This document shows, in pieces, positions 1 through 8,250 of a DNA stretch of 64,000 nt. The stretch lies in the NCBI GenBank assembly GCA_963762735.1, contig CAVXMG010000015.1:164890-228889 (forward strand), given 5' to 3'. A model generated the notes under the pieces. It did not search any database and was not told the origin of the DNA. It saw only the letters and a program-made list of their open reading frames with translations. Source of the DNA: DASXKD01 sp963762735. Lineage in GTDB: Bacteria; Actinomycetota; Actinomycetes; Streptosporangiales; Streptosporangiaceae. The translations under genes were made by a program, and so were the position numbers. How positions within the stretch are numbered: position 1 is the stretch's first letter; each line of letters starts with the position of its first letter.

Positions 1-1448
1 GTGTCCCACATGCGGATCTCCACCTCGTAGGTCTCGCCGGGGGTGACCGGCCGCTCGGCGTCGAACCCGCCCCGGTACCGCAGCCGGGCCACGCCGTCGC
101 ACAGCCGCTGGGCGAAGCCGCCGGGGTGCACGTCCAGCAGCTTGGCCGTGACGTCGGTGTCCGCGGCCGAGGTGGCGACGTGCGCGACGAGCTTGACCGG
201 CCCGATGACCTCCAGCGGCTCCGTCAGCGGGTCGCTGGTGAACACCAGCACGTCGCCGCGGCTTTCGACACCGTGATAGTCGTCCGGGCCGCCGATCTGT
301 GCGCTGCTCTGGTCGGTGATGAACGGGACCGGCCGGTCCGGGTCGTGCGTCCACTCATCCGGGGGCTGCTCGCCGGTCACCGCCGCCGGAACCAGCCGGC
401 CGTCGCCGAACCGGCTGTTGGCGCGGCCGTTGCTGGAAAGGTGAAAGACGGTGGACGGCGCGCCGGGCGGCGGCCAGGCATGCTCGTCGCGCCACTCGTT
501 CACGCCCATCACGAAGATCCGCACCGGCGCGGGCGCGGGGTCCGGCTTGACGCCCCTTACGTGCTCGTCCAGGAAGGCCTGCGTGTACGCGTCGAGGTCG
601 ATCAGCGCATCCGGGCCGAAGTCCACCTCACCGAGCTTGCGCGCCGAGTTCACCCGGTGCCCCCACGGGCCCATCAGCAGCCGCTGCCCGGCCCGGCCCG
701 CGGCGACCATGGCGGAGAAGTTGGCCGGGGTGCCGATCTGCTCGTCGTCGTACCAGCCGGAGATGTGCAGCACCGGCACGTCGATCTCACCGATCCGGTG
801 CTGGTAGCGGACTGGTTCCCACCACTGGTCCAGGGTGCGGTGCCGCAACTCCTCGCGCCACAGCGGTGCCGCGAACCCGGCCGCCTCGTCCATGGTCAGC
901 AGCGGCCGGTGCCGGTACACCTCCATCCAGTCCACGTCCTCGATGTACTGGGGCATCCGGCCATCGGTGGCCCGGAACCAGTTGATGTGCATCGGCGTGG
1001 GCAGCCCGGTAGGCCACTCGACGAACGGATCGCTCGGCGTCACCAGGCACACCATCGCCCGCAGCGCGGGCGGCCGCTCAAGCGCGGTCAGCCACTGGAT
1101 CCGGCCGCCGTAGCTGCCGCCGAGGGTGGCGACGTCGCCGGTGCACCAGTCCTGTGCGGCGGCCCAGGCGATGACCTCCGCCCCGTCAGGTCCGTCATTG
1201 CGGTACGGCTGGAAGCTGCCGTCGGAGTCGCCGCGGCCCCGCACGTCAACGTGCATGCAGGCATAACCGCCCTTGGCCAGCACACTGCCGCGCTTCGACT
1301 GCGGCTCTCCGGCCTTGCCGTAGGGCGTGCGCACCACCACCACGGGGGCGGGCAGCTTCTCGGGGAGGACCAGGTCCGCCGAAAGCGTGATGCCCTCACG
1401 CAGCGGGACCCGGACATTGAACCTGCGTGCCACTCCAGCCTCGGCCAC
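1..1448 (-). CDS. CocE/NonD family hydrolase, C-terminus cut by window edge
   Basis: An alpha/beta hydrolase of the X-Pro dipeptidyl-peptidase/cocaine esterase group, which cleaves esters or acyl-peptide bonds. The reverse strand reads through the family landmarks: an N-terminal LREGITLSADL strand, VVVRTPYGK, VDVRGRGDS, the nucleophile elbow GGSYGG near residue 110, then HISGWYDD and GPWGH, which should carry the catalytic Asp and His. A beta-rich C-terminal domain follows and runs off the left edge, so about 480 residues are seen. The likely start is GTG at 1448; GTG at 1433 is in frame, and neither has a strong ribosome site. The natural substrate cannot be read from sequence. It is divergent from the ATPase gene to its right. 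Confidence 0.88.
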   Translation of the reverse strand, partial: MAEAGVARRFNVRVPLREGITLSADLVLPEKLPAPVVVVRTPYGKAGEPQSKRGSVLAKGGYACMHVDVRGRGDSDGSFQPYRNDGPDGAEVIAWAAAQDWCTGDVATLGGSYGGRIQWLTALERPPALRAMVCLVTPSDPFVEWPTGLPTPMHINWFRATDGRMPQYIEDVDWMEVYRHRPLLTMDEAAGFAAPLWREELRHRTLDQWWEPVRYQHRIGEIDVPVLHISGWYDDEQIGTPANFSAMVAAGRAGQRLLMGPWGHRVNSARKLGEVDFGPDALIDLDAYTQAFLDEHVRGVKPDPAPAPVRIFVMGVNEWRDEHAWPPPGAPSTVFHLSSNGRANSRFGDGRLVPAAVTGEQPPDEWTHDPDRPVPFITDQSSAQIGGPDDYHGVESRGDVLVFTSDPLTEPLEVIGPVKLVAHVATSAADTDVTAKLLDVHPGGFAQRLCDGVARLRYRGGFDAERPVTPGETYEVEIRMWD

Positions 1449-1759
1449 GAGAGGGGATGCTACCCGGCGGCTGCGATCCGGTTCGATTCATTCCACGCGG
1501 CCGGCGGCGGGCGGCCTGCTCGCAGCGGATCCCGGCGGTGCCGCCACGCGCGGCCAGGGTGTCGCCCAGGCTCTCCCGCGCCCTGATCGTTGTCACCACA
1601 TTTGCCCGTGATCGCGGCGGGCCGTCCCCGGTGCCGGCACAGCCGGCCGCGCGCCGCGCCGCGCGCTTCGGCTGAGCCGGCGAGTTAGGGATCTACTGTG
1701 CAGGGAAGTGGCTAGTGCGGGAGCCGGAAGGCATGTGTCCCGGCCGGGAGGTGGAGGAC

Positions 1760-2203
1760 GTGGAGTTCAAGGTGGTGCTGTTCATGCCACGCGATGTCGC
1801 CAGCGTGCCGATCAGCCGCCAGGTTCTCGACAGTTGCTTGGAGACCCTCGGGGTGACCGCCAATACCAGGACCGACATCGCCCTTGCTCTCAGCGAGGCG
1901 TGTGCCAACGTGGTCCTGCACGCGGGGGCGGAGCAGGAGTACGAGGTGATGGCCCGGGCCAGCAACGGCCGGTGCGTGATCGAGGTGGCGAACGGCGGCG
2001 ACGGCGCGGTCGAGGTCATCCCGCCCAGCGAACCCGTGCCGCTCACCGCCGAGCACGGCCGCGGCCTGACGATCATCGACGCGGTCACCGACAATCTGCG
2101 GCTGACCGGTAATGGCCGCGCCGGGACGACCGTGCATTTCGAGAAGGAACTGGACTGGGTACCGGGCGCACCGGGCGAGCACCTGATCCAGCGAGGCGGG
2201 TGA
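1760..2203 (+). CDS. RsbW-like ATP-binding protein (anti-sigma/serine kinase type)
   Basis: A stand-alone HATPase domain of the GHKL fold, as in the SpoIIAB/RsbW switch kinases that sequester sigma factors and phosphorylate anti-sigma-factor antagonists. The N-box reads ALSEACANVV and the ATP-lid segment HGRGLTIIDAV; the usual DxGxG loop is degenerate (ANGGDGAV). I prefer GTG 1760, giving 147 residues starting VEFKVVLFMPRD, because GGGAGG at 1746-1751 sits 8 bases upstream and the product then matches the family's usual N-terminus. GTG 1715 is in frame and would add 15 residues, with its own weaker site. No sigma factor or antagonist is adjacent, so its partner is unknown. Confidence 0.82.
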   Translation: MEFKVVLFMPRDVASVPISRQVLDSCLETLGVTANTRTDIALALSEACANVVLHAGAEQEYEVMARASNGRCVIEVANGGDGAVEVIPPSEPVPLTAEHGRGLTIIDAVTDNLRLTGNGRAGTTVHFEKELDWVPGAPGEHLIQRGG

Positions 2204-2258
2204 CACCGGCTCCGCGCACGGCCGATACCCGGCCCGCGCCGATACCCGGCCCGCGCGT

Positions 2259-2889
2259 CTACCCGGCCCGCGCCTCCGCGACGAGAGCGCCGTCGAGCGC
2301 GGCCCTGACCAGGCGCTCGGCATAGTCCCTGTCGGTGGCCGCCCCAGTGATCAGGGCCCGGTAGTAGATCGGGCCGGATATCTGGTCGATCAGGATGGCA
2401 TGGTCGATGTCCGGCCGGAGCCCTTCCCGTTCGGTGGCCCGCTGCAGCCGGGCCAGTGCCGCGGCGTGCCGCCGCGCGTGCAGGGTGCGGATCAGGTCGC
2501 CGATGTCCGGATGGCGGCCTGCGGCGGCGACAAGTTCGCCTGCCAGGCCGGGCGACAAGCCGTCCGAACCACCCGTCGCCTGGTACTGCTGCAGGCTCGT
2601 GGCCATGCCCACGGCGAAGTCGGTCAGGTCGCGGCACAGAGTCGCCGGTATCGGGGACCAGTGCAAATGGGATCATCCGGGTGACCACCGCGATGGCGAG
2701 ATGATCCTTGGTCGGCCACCGCCGGTACAGCGTCGTCTTGGCCACGGCGGCACGCTCGGCCACCTCGTCCACGTTCAGCCCCGCGTACCCCCCGGTAAGC
2801 AGGAGATCCCAGGCCACCTCGAGCACCCGCTGATCGACAGCGGCGTCACGGGGGCGGCCACGGCGGGCCGTCATGCCGTCGTGCGCCAC
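2259..2889 (-). pseudogene. TetR family regulator split by one frameshift
   Basis: The first frame starts at GTG 2889 (or ATG 2874; AGGAG lies just upstream) and encodes a normal TetR helix-turn-helix: GRPRDAAVDQ, then DEVAERAAVAKTTLYRRWPTK. After about residue 80 (PFALVPDTGD) it loses meaning. The adjacent frame then carries a standard TetR ligand-binding domain, from about 2640 (LCRDLTDFAVGMAT) to the stop at 2259 (ALVAEARAG). The two halves fit together as one protein of about 209 residues, so a single base gain or loss lies near 2635-2655. No substitution stop is present. It may be a sequencing indel rather than a dead gene. No target gene is evident; the MFS exporter upstream has its own regulator. 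Confidence 0.8.
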
Positions 2890-2979
2890 GTGCTCCTCCT
2901 CAATGCGCTATCTAGGTAGCGTCAATGAAGCGCACCTATCGCACAACTCAAGCGGCGCAGTTTTAACGGAAACATGGCA

Positions 2980-3014
2980 CCCGTGCCCCCGGGAGGTCTA
3001 CCTGGGGGCACGGG
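2980..3014 (-). terminator. hairpin terminator downstream of the MFS gene
   Basis: A perfect 11-bp inverted repeat (CCCGTGCCCCC at 2980-2990 with GGGGGCACGGG at 3004-3014) and a 13-base loop, between the MFS stop at 3071 and the TetR start at 2889. There is no clear U-tract, as is usual in actinomycetes. Confidence 0.75.
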
Positions 3015-3070
3015 CGTCTGCGCTGGGCCTGCGGCGCGGAGGGGGCGCCTCGGCCCGCAGCGAGCTGGGC

Positions 3071-4615
3071 TCAGCCTGCGAAGTCGGCGGGCGCCGCCTC
3101 GGCCGCCGTGGTGTCCCGGGCCGCAGCGGCCGCGGCCCGGCCGGTCACGGCCTGGCCGGCCGCATGGCGGGCTGCCGTCCGGCCCGGCAGCAGCAGCGAG
3201 GCTGCTGCTGCGGCCGCCACGAGGACGGCGTTCGCCGTCATGGCCACCACCATTCCGGAGACGAACGTGCCCCTGGCCGGTGCGGTCCCGAGGGCGCTGT
3301 AGAAGATCGCGCCGATGACCGCGATACCGCTGGCGGCACCGAACTGCTGGGTGGTGGTGAGGATTCCGGCGGCCGCGCCCGCGCGCTCGGGCCGGACGTG
3401 GGTGAGCACCGCGCCGATCAGCAACGGCAGCGCGATCCCCTGGCCCAGGCCGATGAGCACTGTCGCCGGGGCAAGATCCCAGCCGGTCAGGTTGGCGCCG
3501 TAGTGCGCACCGGTGAGGGCCAGGCCGATCGCGCCAAGGGTGGTGATGGTCGCGCCCAGGGTGATGGACCGCGGCCCCAGCCGTGCCGAGAAGCGCGGGC
3601 TCAGGATCGACATGACCGTGAACGCCGCGGCCAGTGGCAGGGCCTCGATGCCGGCTTGCAGCGGCGACTGGCCGAGCCCGGCCTGCAACAGCAGGGTGAG
3701 CACGAACATGAAGCTGCCGAAGAAGAAGACCAGGCCGAAGTTCACCAGCAGGCCGGCCGAGAAGGTGCGGTCGCGGAACAGTGGCAGGTCGAGCAGTGGC
3801 TCACCGTTCCGGCGCGCCAGGCGCCGCTCCCAGGCCAGGGTCAGTGCCAGCATCGGCAGCGCGGACGCGAGCGATACCCAGGTCCACGGCGGCCAGCCCT
3901 GGTCACGGCCGAGCGTCAACGGCACCAGGGCCAGGGCGATGCTGGCCGAGACCCCGATGGCACCGAGCGGGTCGAGCCTGGGCCGGTGCTGCGCCCAGGC
4001 GTGCGGCACCACGCGGGCCGCGGCGACCAGCGCCGCCACGCCGACCGGCACGTTCACCAGGAAGATCGTCCGCCAGCCGAGCCCGAAGATGTTCGCCTGG
4101 ATCAGGCCGCCGCCGAGGATCTGCCCGGACACGAAGCCGGCACCCATGGTCACGCCGAACCAGGCCAGCGCGCGGCTGCGCTCGTGTACCGGGAACGTCG
4201 CCGTGATCAGCGCCAGCACCTGCGGCACCATCAGGGCACCGGTGAGTCCCTGCAGCAGTCGCGCGGCAACGAGTTCGGTGGAGGACTGGGCGAGCCCGCA
4301 CAGCAGCGACGCGGCGGCGAAGCTGATCACGCCGATCATGAACAGCCGCCGGTAACCGAACAGGTCGCCCAGCCTGCCCCCGGTCACCATGCCACTGGCG
4401 TACATGAACGCGTACCCGCCGACGATCAGTTGCAGCGCCGCATCGCTCACGTGCAGGTCGCGCTGCAGGGACGGGGCCGCCACGTTCACCGCCCAGATGT
4501 CGAAGCCGGCCATGAACATCGCGGTCAGCACGACCGGAAGCATCAGCCAGCGGCGCGGATCAGGCCCGGCCGGGGCTGGCTGGAGCCTTGCTAGCCTTGC
4601 CTGCGCATCGGGCAC
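3071..4615 (-). CDS. MFS drug efflux transporter, DHA2 (EmrB/QacA) type
   Basis: A 514-residue proton-coupled exporter of the inner membrane with about 14 predicted membrane spans, the size and layout of DHA2 pumps. Family landmarks: FMAGFDIWAVNVAAPSLQ in TM1, GGRLGDLFGYRR (motif A), LLQGLTGALMVPQ, and GFVSGQILGG in TM5. I place the start at GTG 4615 because AAGGAG (4621-4626, read on the minus strand) lies 5 bases upstream. An upstream in-frame ATG at 4642 and a GTG at 4678 would put coding sequence inside the double operator described below, so they are unlikely. Transcribed divergently from the small HTH gene at 4702, which very probably represses it. The exported compound is unknown. Confidence 0.88.
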   Translation of the reverse strand: MPDAQARLARLQPAPAGPDPRRWLMLPVVLTAMFMAGFDIWAVNVAAPSLQRDLHVSDAALQLIVGGYAFMYASGMVTGGRLGDLFGYRRLFMIGVISFAAASLLCGLAQSSTELVAARLLQGLTGALMVPQVLALITATFPVHERSRALAWFGVTMGAGFVSGQILGGGLIQANIFGLGWRTIFLVNVPVGVAALVAAARVVPHAWAQHRPRLDPLGAIGVSASIALALVPLTLGRDQGWPPWTWVSLASALPMLALTLAWERRLARRNGEPLLDLPLFRDRTFSAGLLVNFGLVFFFGSFMFVLTLLLQAGLGQSPLQAGIEALPLAAAFTVMSILSPRFSARLGPRSITLGATITTLGAIGLALTGAHYGANLTGWDLAPATVLIGLGQGIALPLLIGAVLTHVRPERAGAAAGILTTTQQFGAASGIAVIGAIFYSALGTAPARGTFVSGMVVAMTANAVLVAAAAAASLLLPGRTAARHAAGQAVTGRAAAAAARDTTAAEAAPADFAG

Positions 4616-4630
4616 GAGTGCTCCTTGTAG

Positions 4631-4663
4631 TTCGATGCCCATCGAAGTTCGATAACGATCGAA
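4631..4663. promoter_or_regulatory. double operator in the MFS/regulator divergent region
   Basis: Two tandem copies of the palindrome TTCGAT-N4-ATCGAA (4631-4646 and 4648-4663; the second extends to GTTCGAT/ATCGAAC), 17 bp apart, plus a half-site ATCGAA at 4677-4682. The copies lie on the same face 1.6 turns apart, between the start codons of the exporter and its regulator. Binding by the HTH protein is an inference. Confidence 0.75.
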
Positions 4664-4701
4664 CAGTACAACAACCATCGAACTACTCGCAACTCTGAGC
4701 T

Positions 4702-5043
4702 ATGCTCGGCACTGTGATGGACGATGGGGTCGAGCCGGCGGTAGCGGACATCCACCTGCCGCGGGTGCTCGCCGCGCTCGCCGACCAGCACCGGCTGGCG
4801 GCCGTGCGGTTCGTGGCGCGGCACGGCGAGTCCTGGTGCGCCCAGGTCATCGAGGAGGCCGGGCTGCCGATGACCAAGCCGACCTTCTCCCATCACCTGC
4901 GCATCCTGCGCGAGGCGGGCATCGTCACCAAGCGGATCCAGGGCGCCCGGGGCTACATGTCGCTGCGAAAGGCCGACCTGGACCAGCGATTCCCCGGCCT
5001 GATCGACTCCATCCTGGCCGCCGACGCCGAAACCGTGGCCTGA
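4702..5043 (+). CDS. ArsR-like winged-helix repressor of the divergent exporter
   Basis: A small (113-residue) winged-helix regulator. The helix-turn-helix covers about residues 25-75: VLAALADQHRLAAVRFVAR, then MTKPTFSHHLRILREAGIV as recognition helix and wing. No metal-binding CxC motif is seen; the single Cys of ESWCAQV is isolated. The start is uncertain. ATG 4702 overlaps TATGCT (4701-4706), which resembles a -10 box, so leaderless translation from GTG 4714 or ATG 4717 is possible; no ribosome site precedes any of them. Its position next to a double operator and a divergent DHA2 pump suggests it represses the pump and itself, and is released by the exported drug. Confidence 0.85.
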   Translation: MLGTVMDDGVEPAVADIHLPRVLAALADQHRLAAVRFVARHGESWCAQVIEEAGLPMTKPTFSHHLRILREAGIVTKRIQGARGYMSLRKADLDQRFPGLIDSILAADAETVA

Positions 5044-5153
5044 CTCCCGGCTCCGCAGCCGCTGAATGCATGATCACGGGACGCTGTTCATCGCCTGAGG
5101 ATGCCAGCGTTGCGGCAAGCCCAGTCGCCGCGCCGTGTGCCGGGAGGATCCAC

Positions 5154-5981
5154 TCACTGACGCTTGACGGCTTGGAGAGTGTAGCTGTGCGGCAGGCGCC
5201 AGGGCTGGCTGGCCAGCCGCCACTCGCCACCGCCGACCTGCTCCATCATTCCGGGCAAGGCCTCCCACGGCACGCTGTCATGTTCGGCCAGGGCGGTGAT
5301 TTCCATACCCGAGTCCAGCAGGGCTGTCACGATCTCCCCGAGACCGTGGTTCCACTCCTGGGTGAGGTTGTGCTCGAAGACCGCGTCGGTCTCGACGTAG
5401 GTGCCTGCCTCGTCGAACACCATCGGCTCGTCCCGCTCGACGTAGGGGTAGCGCAGCACGAGCAGGTCGTCGTGGCGGGTGTCATCCAAGGACCAGAGCA
5501 CCGGGTGGCCCTCACGGAGGAACAACCGCCCTCCGGGCCGCAGCAGGCCGCTCACCTGACCAGCCCAGCGGCGGATGCTGGGCAGCCAGCACAGCGCACC
5601 GACACCCGTGTACACCAGGCCGAACACACCGCATCCGAGTACCTCGGTGGCCGAGTAGACGTCGGCCTCCACGAATCTGGCGTCAGCGCCCGCCTGGGCG
5701 GCCAGGTGCCGGGCCTGCACCACGGCTGGCGCGGAAAAGTCCAGCCCGGTCATCGAAGCACCCAGCCGGGCCAGCGAGATCGTGTCGGTGCCGATGTGAC
5801 ATTGCAGGTGAACGCCACGGAGCCCGGCGATGTCACCCAGCCGGGGCAGGTCGAACCGGACGACGTCGCTGAGGAACCCAGGGTCCTCGGCGAACCGCGC
5901 GACCCCATAGTCCGGGGACGCGACATGCGCGGGAACCCGCTCATCCCAGTTGGCTTTGTTGACGATGCGGTAGTCCTCCAC
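5154..5981 (-). CDS. class I SAM-dependent methyltransferase
   Basis: A 275-residue Rossmann-fold methyltransferase. The SAM site is visible as VHLQCHIGTDTISLARLG (motif I, with CHIGTDT for the usual GxGxG), GLDFSAPAV (acidic end of strand 2) and VEADVYSA (motif II); LLRPGGRLFLRE marks the later core strand. The N-terminus DYRIVNKANWDERVP is common in uncharacterised actinobacterial members. The start is taken as GTG 5981; GTG 5999 is in frame, and neither has a strong ribosome site. The acceptor substrate is unknown. It converges with the regulator gene at its 3' side, with 110 bp between them. Confidence 0.85.
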   Translation of the reverse strand: MEDYRIVNKANWDERVPAHVASPDYGVARFAEDPGFLSDVVRFDLPRLGDIAGLRGVHLQCHIGTDTISLARLGASMTGLDFSAPAVVQARHLAAQAGADARFVEADVYSATEVLGCGVFGLVYTGVGALCWLPSIRRWAGQVSGLLRPGGRLFLREGHPVLWSLDDTRHDDLLVLRYPYVERDEPMVFDEAGTYVETDAVFEHNLTQEWNHGLGEIVTALLDSGMEITALAEHDSVPWEALPGMMEQVGGGEWRLASQPWRLPHSYTLQAVKRQ

Positions 5982-6072
5982 CCCAGAACCGTCCCACACG
6001 CCGCGCCGCGGATCCCGGGCCGGAAGGATCTTCCTCCGCGGGTCGCCTTCCGCGATGGGTAGCAGCGCGGGT

Positions 6073-6321
6073 CTACCCCGGCCGGTGGCCGGTGGGCGGC
6101 GGGCTTGCCTCAGGGGGCTGGTCCTCCCCGGTTTGTTCCGGCTCCCGCCGGACATGCAGCCCGAGCAGGCCCCGTACGAGCCGGGCGCACCAGCCCTGTG
6201 GCTCCTGAGCCAGTGATGGCGTTTGTTCCTGGGACCAGATGCCAAAGGCCAGCAGGGCCAGGACGGCCATCGTGACCATGATCGACACACCAAGCACGAT
6301 GATCACAATGATGAGAACCAT
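6073..6321 (-). CDS. small single-span membrane protein, unknown function
   Basis: An 82-residue protein with one strongly hydrophobic segment at residues 2-28 (rich in I, V, L, M), followed by a polar tail with Trp-Cys-Ala-Arg and a Pro/Glu-rich end. I recognise no family. The start is ATG 6321, with AGAGG at 6331-6335 nine bases upstream; a TTG two codons earlier is in frame. It ends about 90 bp before the methyltransferase start and may be co-transcribed with it. Confidence 0.6.
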   Translation of the reverse strand: MVLIIVIIVLGVSIMVTMAVLALLAFGIWSQEQTPSLAQEPQGWCARLVRGLLGLHVRREPEQTGEDQPPEASPPPTGHRPG

Positions 6322-6522
6322 CCCCAATTGCCTCTCTTGCCACAGGCGGGCCTAGGCGTTGTTCGAGGATGGCGCTCGCAATGGTGACCTATCGAGGTTC
6401 TGTAAAGGACATCGACGGGACCAGATGGGGACCACTGACGGACCTGCGGATTTGTGTTCTCGCACAAGTGCTTGCGGTACTTCGGCGCCCGCTACCATTG
6501 CTCCAATTCACGGGAGGTTGCG

Positions 6523-7866
6523 ATGGCAGGTGGGCGTGCCGGTCCGCCGCGGACCGTACTCGAGGCACAGCTGCGGCACCAGGACCGGACCTACGAAGAG
6601 GTCGCGCAGGAGTTTCAGCGGATCGCGCATCAGCTTGGTGAGCGCGGGCTTAGCATTAGCGCGCGCCATCTGCGAAGACTGGCATCGGGAGAGCGCAGCG
6701 GCACGACCCCGGCCACCCGCCGGGTGCTGCAGGTTCTGTTCAACCAGGGGGTCGATGAGCTGCTTCAGCCATTCCCCGGAAGCCAGGTCCACAGCATCAC
6801 GCCGCCCGGTCAGGTGGCGGCGTCTTATGCCGGCTCATCCGAGGAAATTATCGCAGCAGCGGCCCAGCGGGCCCGTGGTTTCGCCCTGCTCACCCACGCG
6901 TCCACAACAAGTGAGCTGATGGACCAGATCTATGACGACGTCCGGGAGCTTGCGCTCATTTATTCGCACCGGCCGCTGCCTGAGCTCCTCGGTCGCCTGG
7001 CGGCCACCCAGGACGTGCTGTTTGCCTTGTTGGAAGCCCGTCAGTCACCAGCTTGCGCGCGGCGGCTCTATTTCCTCGCCAGCGTCATGAGCACCTTGCT
7101 GGCCAGGGCCAGCCACGATCTTGGTGACGTGTTCGCCGCCCTCGCCCAGGCCCACACCGGTTTCATCTGCGCCGACCGAGCAGACCACGACGGCTTGCGG
7201 GCCATGATCCGCGGCTTTCAGTCAACGTATACCTACTGGGCGAACCAGCCGCATGAATCTATCCGCTACGCCCAGTCCGGGATGAGGTTCGCCGCTGCGG
7301 CCGGCAGTTCAACAGCAGTATGGCTGCCCATCGGCGAGGCGCGCGCCTGGGCCCGACTGGGCCATGACGTGAGGGCCTGTGAGCTGATCGAGCAGGCTGA
7401 GCGAATGCGTGACCAGGTACGGCCCGACGACCTTGACGAACTCGGTGGCGTGTGCACCTTCGGGAGATCAAGGCAGCTCTACGTCACCGCCGATGCCCTG
7501 TCATGGCTGCCCAACCGTGCCAAGCTCTGCCGCCAGTACTGCGAACGGGCGGTGGCCGCATACCAGGACACCTCGGCCGAGGACTGGTCGTTCATGTTCC
7601 AGGCATGCTCGCACACGGACCTGGCGATGGCCCGGATCGGCGAGGGCGAACTCGACGGCACCGCAGAAGCAATGGCGCCTGTCTTCGAACTCGACCCGGC
7701 CCTGCGAACCAACTCCATCATGCGGTCCGTGCAGCGGGTTCAGTCGGCGCTCAGCAACACCCCCCACGCGGGCAGCAGTCCAGAGCTAGAGGCGAAGATG
7801 AGGGCATTCGCGGGCGCGCTGACCGTGTGCCAGAAGGTACGAGCGCTGCCGAGCCCCGCGCATTGA
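6523..7866 (+). CDS. HTH transcriptional regulator with helical (TPR-like) C-terminal domain
   Basis: A 447-residue protein of a type abundant in streptomycetes and relatives. An N-terminal region (about residues 10-75; YEEVAQEFQRIA, SARHLRRLASGERSGTTP, TRRVLQVLF) resembles an XRE-like DNA-binding domain. A long all-helical region follows, with tetratricopeptide character (LARASHDLGDVFAALAQAHT, SIRYAQSGMRFAAAAGSS, AKLCRQYCERAVAAY). Start ATG 6523 has GGGAGG at 6512-6517, five bases upstream. A possible promoter is TTGCGG (6472-6477) with TACCAT (6493-6498), 15 bp apart. The gene looks somewhat less GC-rich than its neighbours, which could mean transfer. Such proteins act as pleiotropic or cluster-linked regulators; the target here is unknown. 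Confidence 0.75.
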   Translation: MAGGRAGPPRTVLEAQLRHQDRTYEEVAQEFQRIAHQLGERGLSISARHLRRLASGERSGTTPATRRVLQVLFNQGVDELLQPFPGSQVHSITPPGQVAASYAGSSEEIIAAAAQRARGFALLTHASTTSELMDQIYDDVRELALIYSHRPLPELLGRLAATQDVLFALLEARQSPACARRLYFLASVMSTLLARASHDLGDVFAALAQAHTGFICADRADHDGLRAMIRGFQSTYTYWANQPHESIRYAQSGMRFAAAAGSSTAVWLPIGEARAWARLGHDVRACELIEQAERMRDQVRPDDLDELGGVCTFGRSRQLYVTADALSWLPNRAKLCRQYCERAVAAYQDTSAEDWSFMFQACSHTDLAMARIGEGELDGTAEAMAPVFELDPALRTNSIMRSVQRVQSALSNTPHAGSSPELEAKMRAFAGALTVCQKVRALPSPAH

Positions 7867-8250
7867 ACGTGACCGTCGCCCAGTGGGCCATTTGTCAAAA
7901 CTCGTCAGGGGGTGGCGCGATAAATCCCTAAACCCCGATGCCGCCGACCAGGGCCGCCGCCTGGTCATCGAGTGGACTGCGGACCTGTGACGTCAACCCG
8001 GCAGCACCGCGCCTGACGGATGTCACGAGAAAAGGGCCGAAGGCCTCTGTCGGGCTGCGGTGCGATGGCGTGTGGTTGGCAACTAGAAGGGGTGGCCCGC
8101 GCGCATGCCCGGCGCGCGCAAGGGGTGGCAGGAGAAGGGCAGCGGCAGGCGCCACTGGACCTGCCGCGCGGGTGGAGCGCGTGGGTGACCGTCTTGGACC
8201 GGGCCGGGAGCGGCGGCACGTTCCCTGGCCTTGTGGAGAGGCAGGATGCC
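7867..8250. other. 384-bp intergenic region, no gene recognised
   Basis: No reading frame with a credible start and protein signature. An in-frame extension of the next gene back to ATG 8020 is unlikely because it lacks protein character and the signal peptide begins at 8251. GCGCGC-rich segments around 8098-8120 can form weak hairpins. The promoter of the secreted propeller gene presumably lies here, but no convincing boxes were found. Confidence 0.5.

Noticed and set aside
126..1586. Long plus-strand ORF (486 codons) opposite the CocE-type gene
   Set aside because: Its translation is Arg/Pro/Gly/Val-rich without domain signs, while the minus strand shows a clear hydrolase. It is a high-GC shadow.
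2873..4594. Plus-strand ORF of 573 codons over the MFS gene
   Set aside because: Low-complexity Gln/Arg/Gly composition. It is the mirror of a 14-span transporter in the opposite frame.
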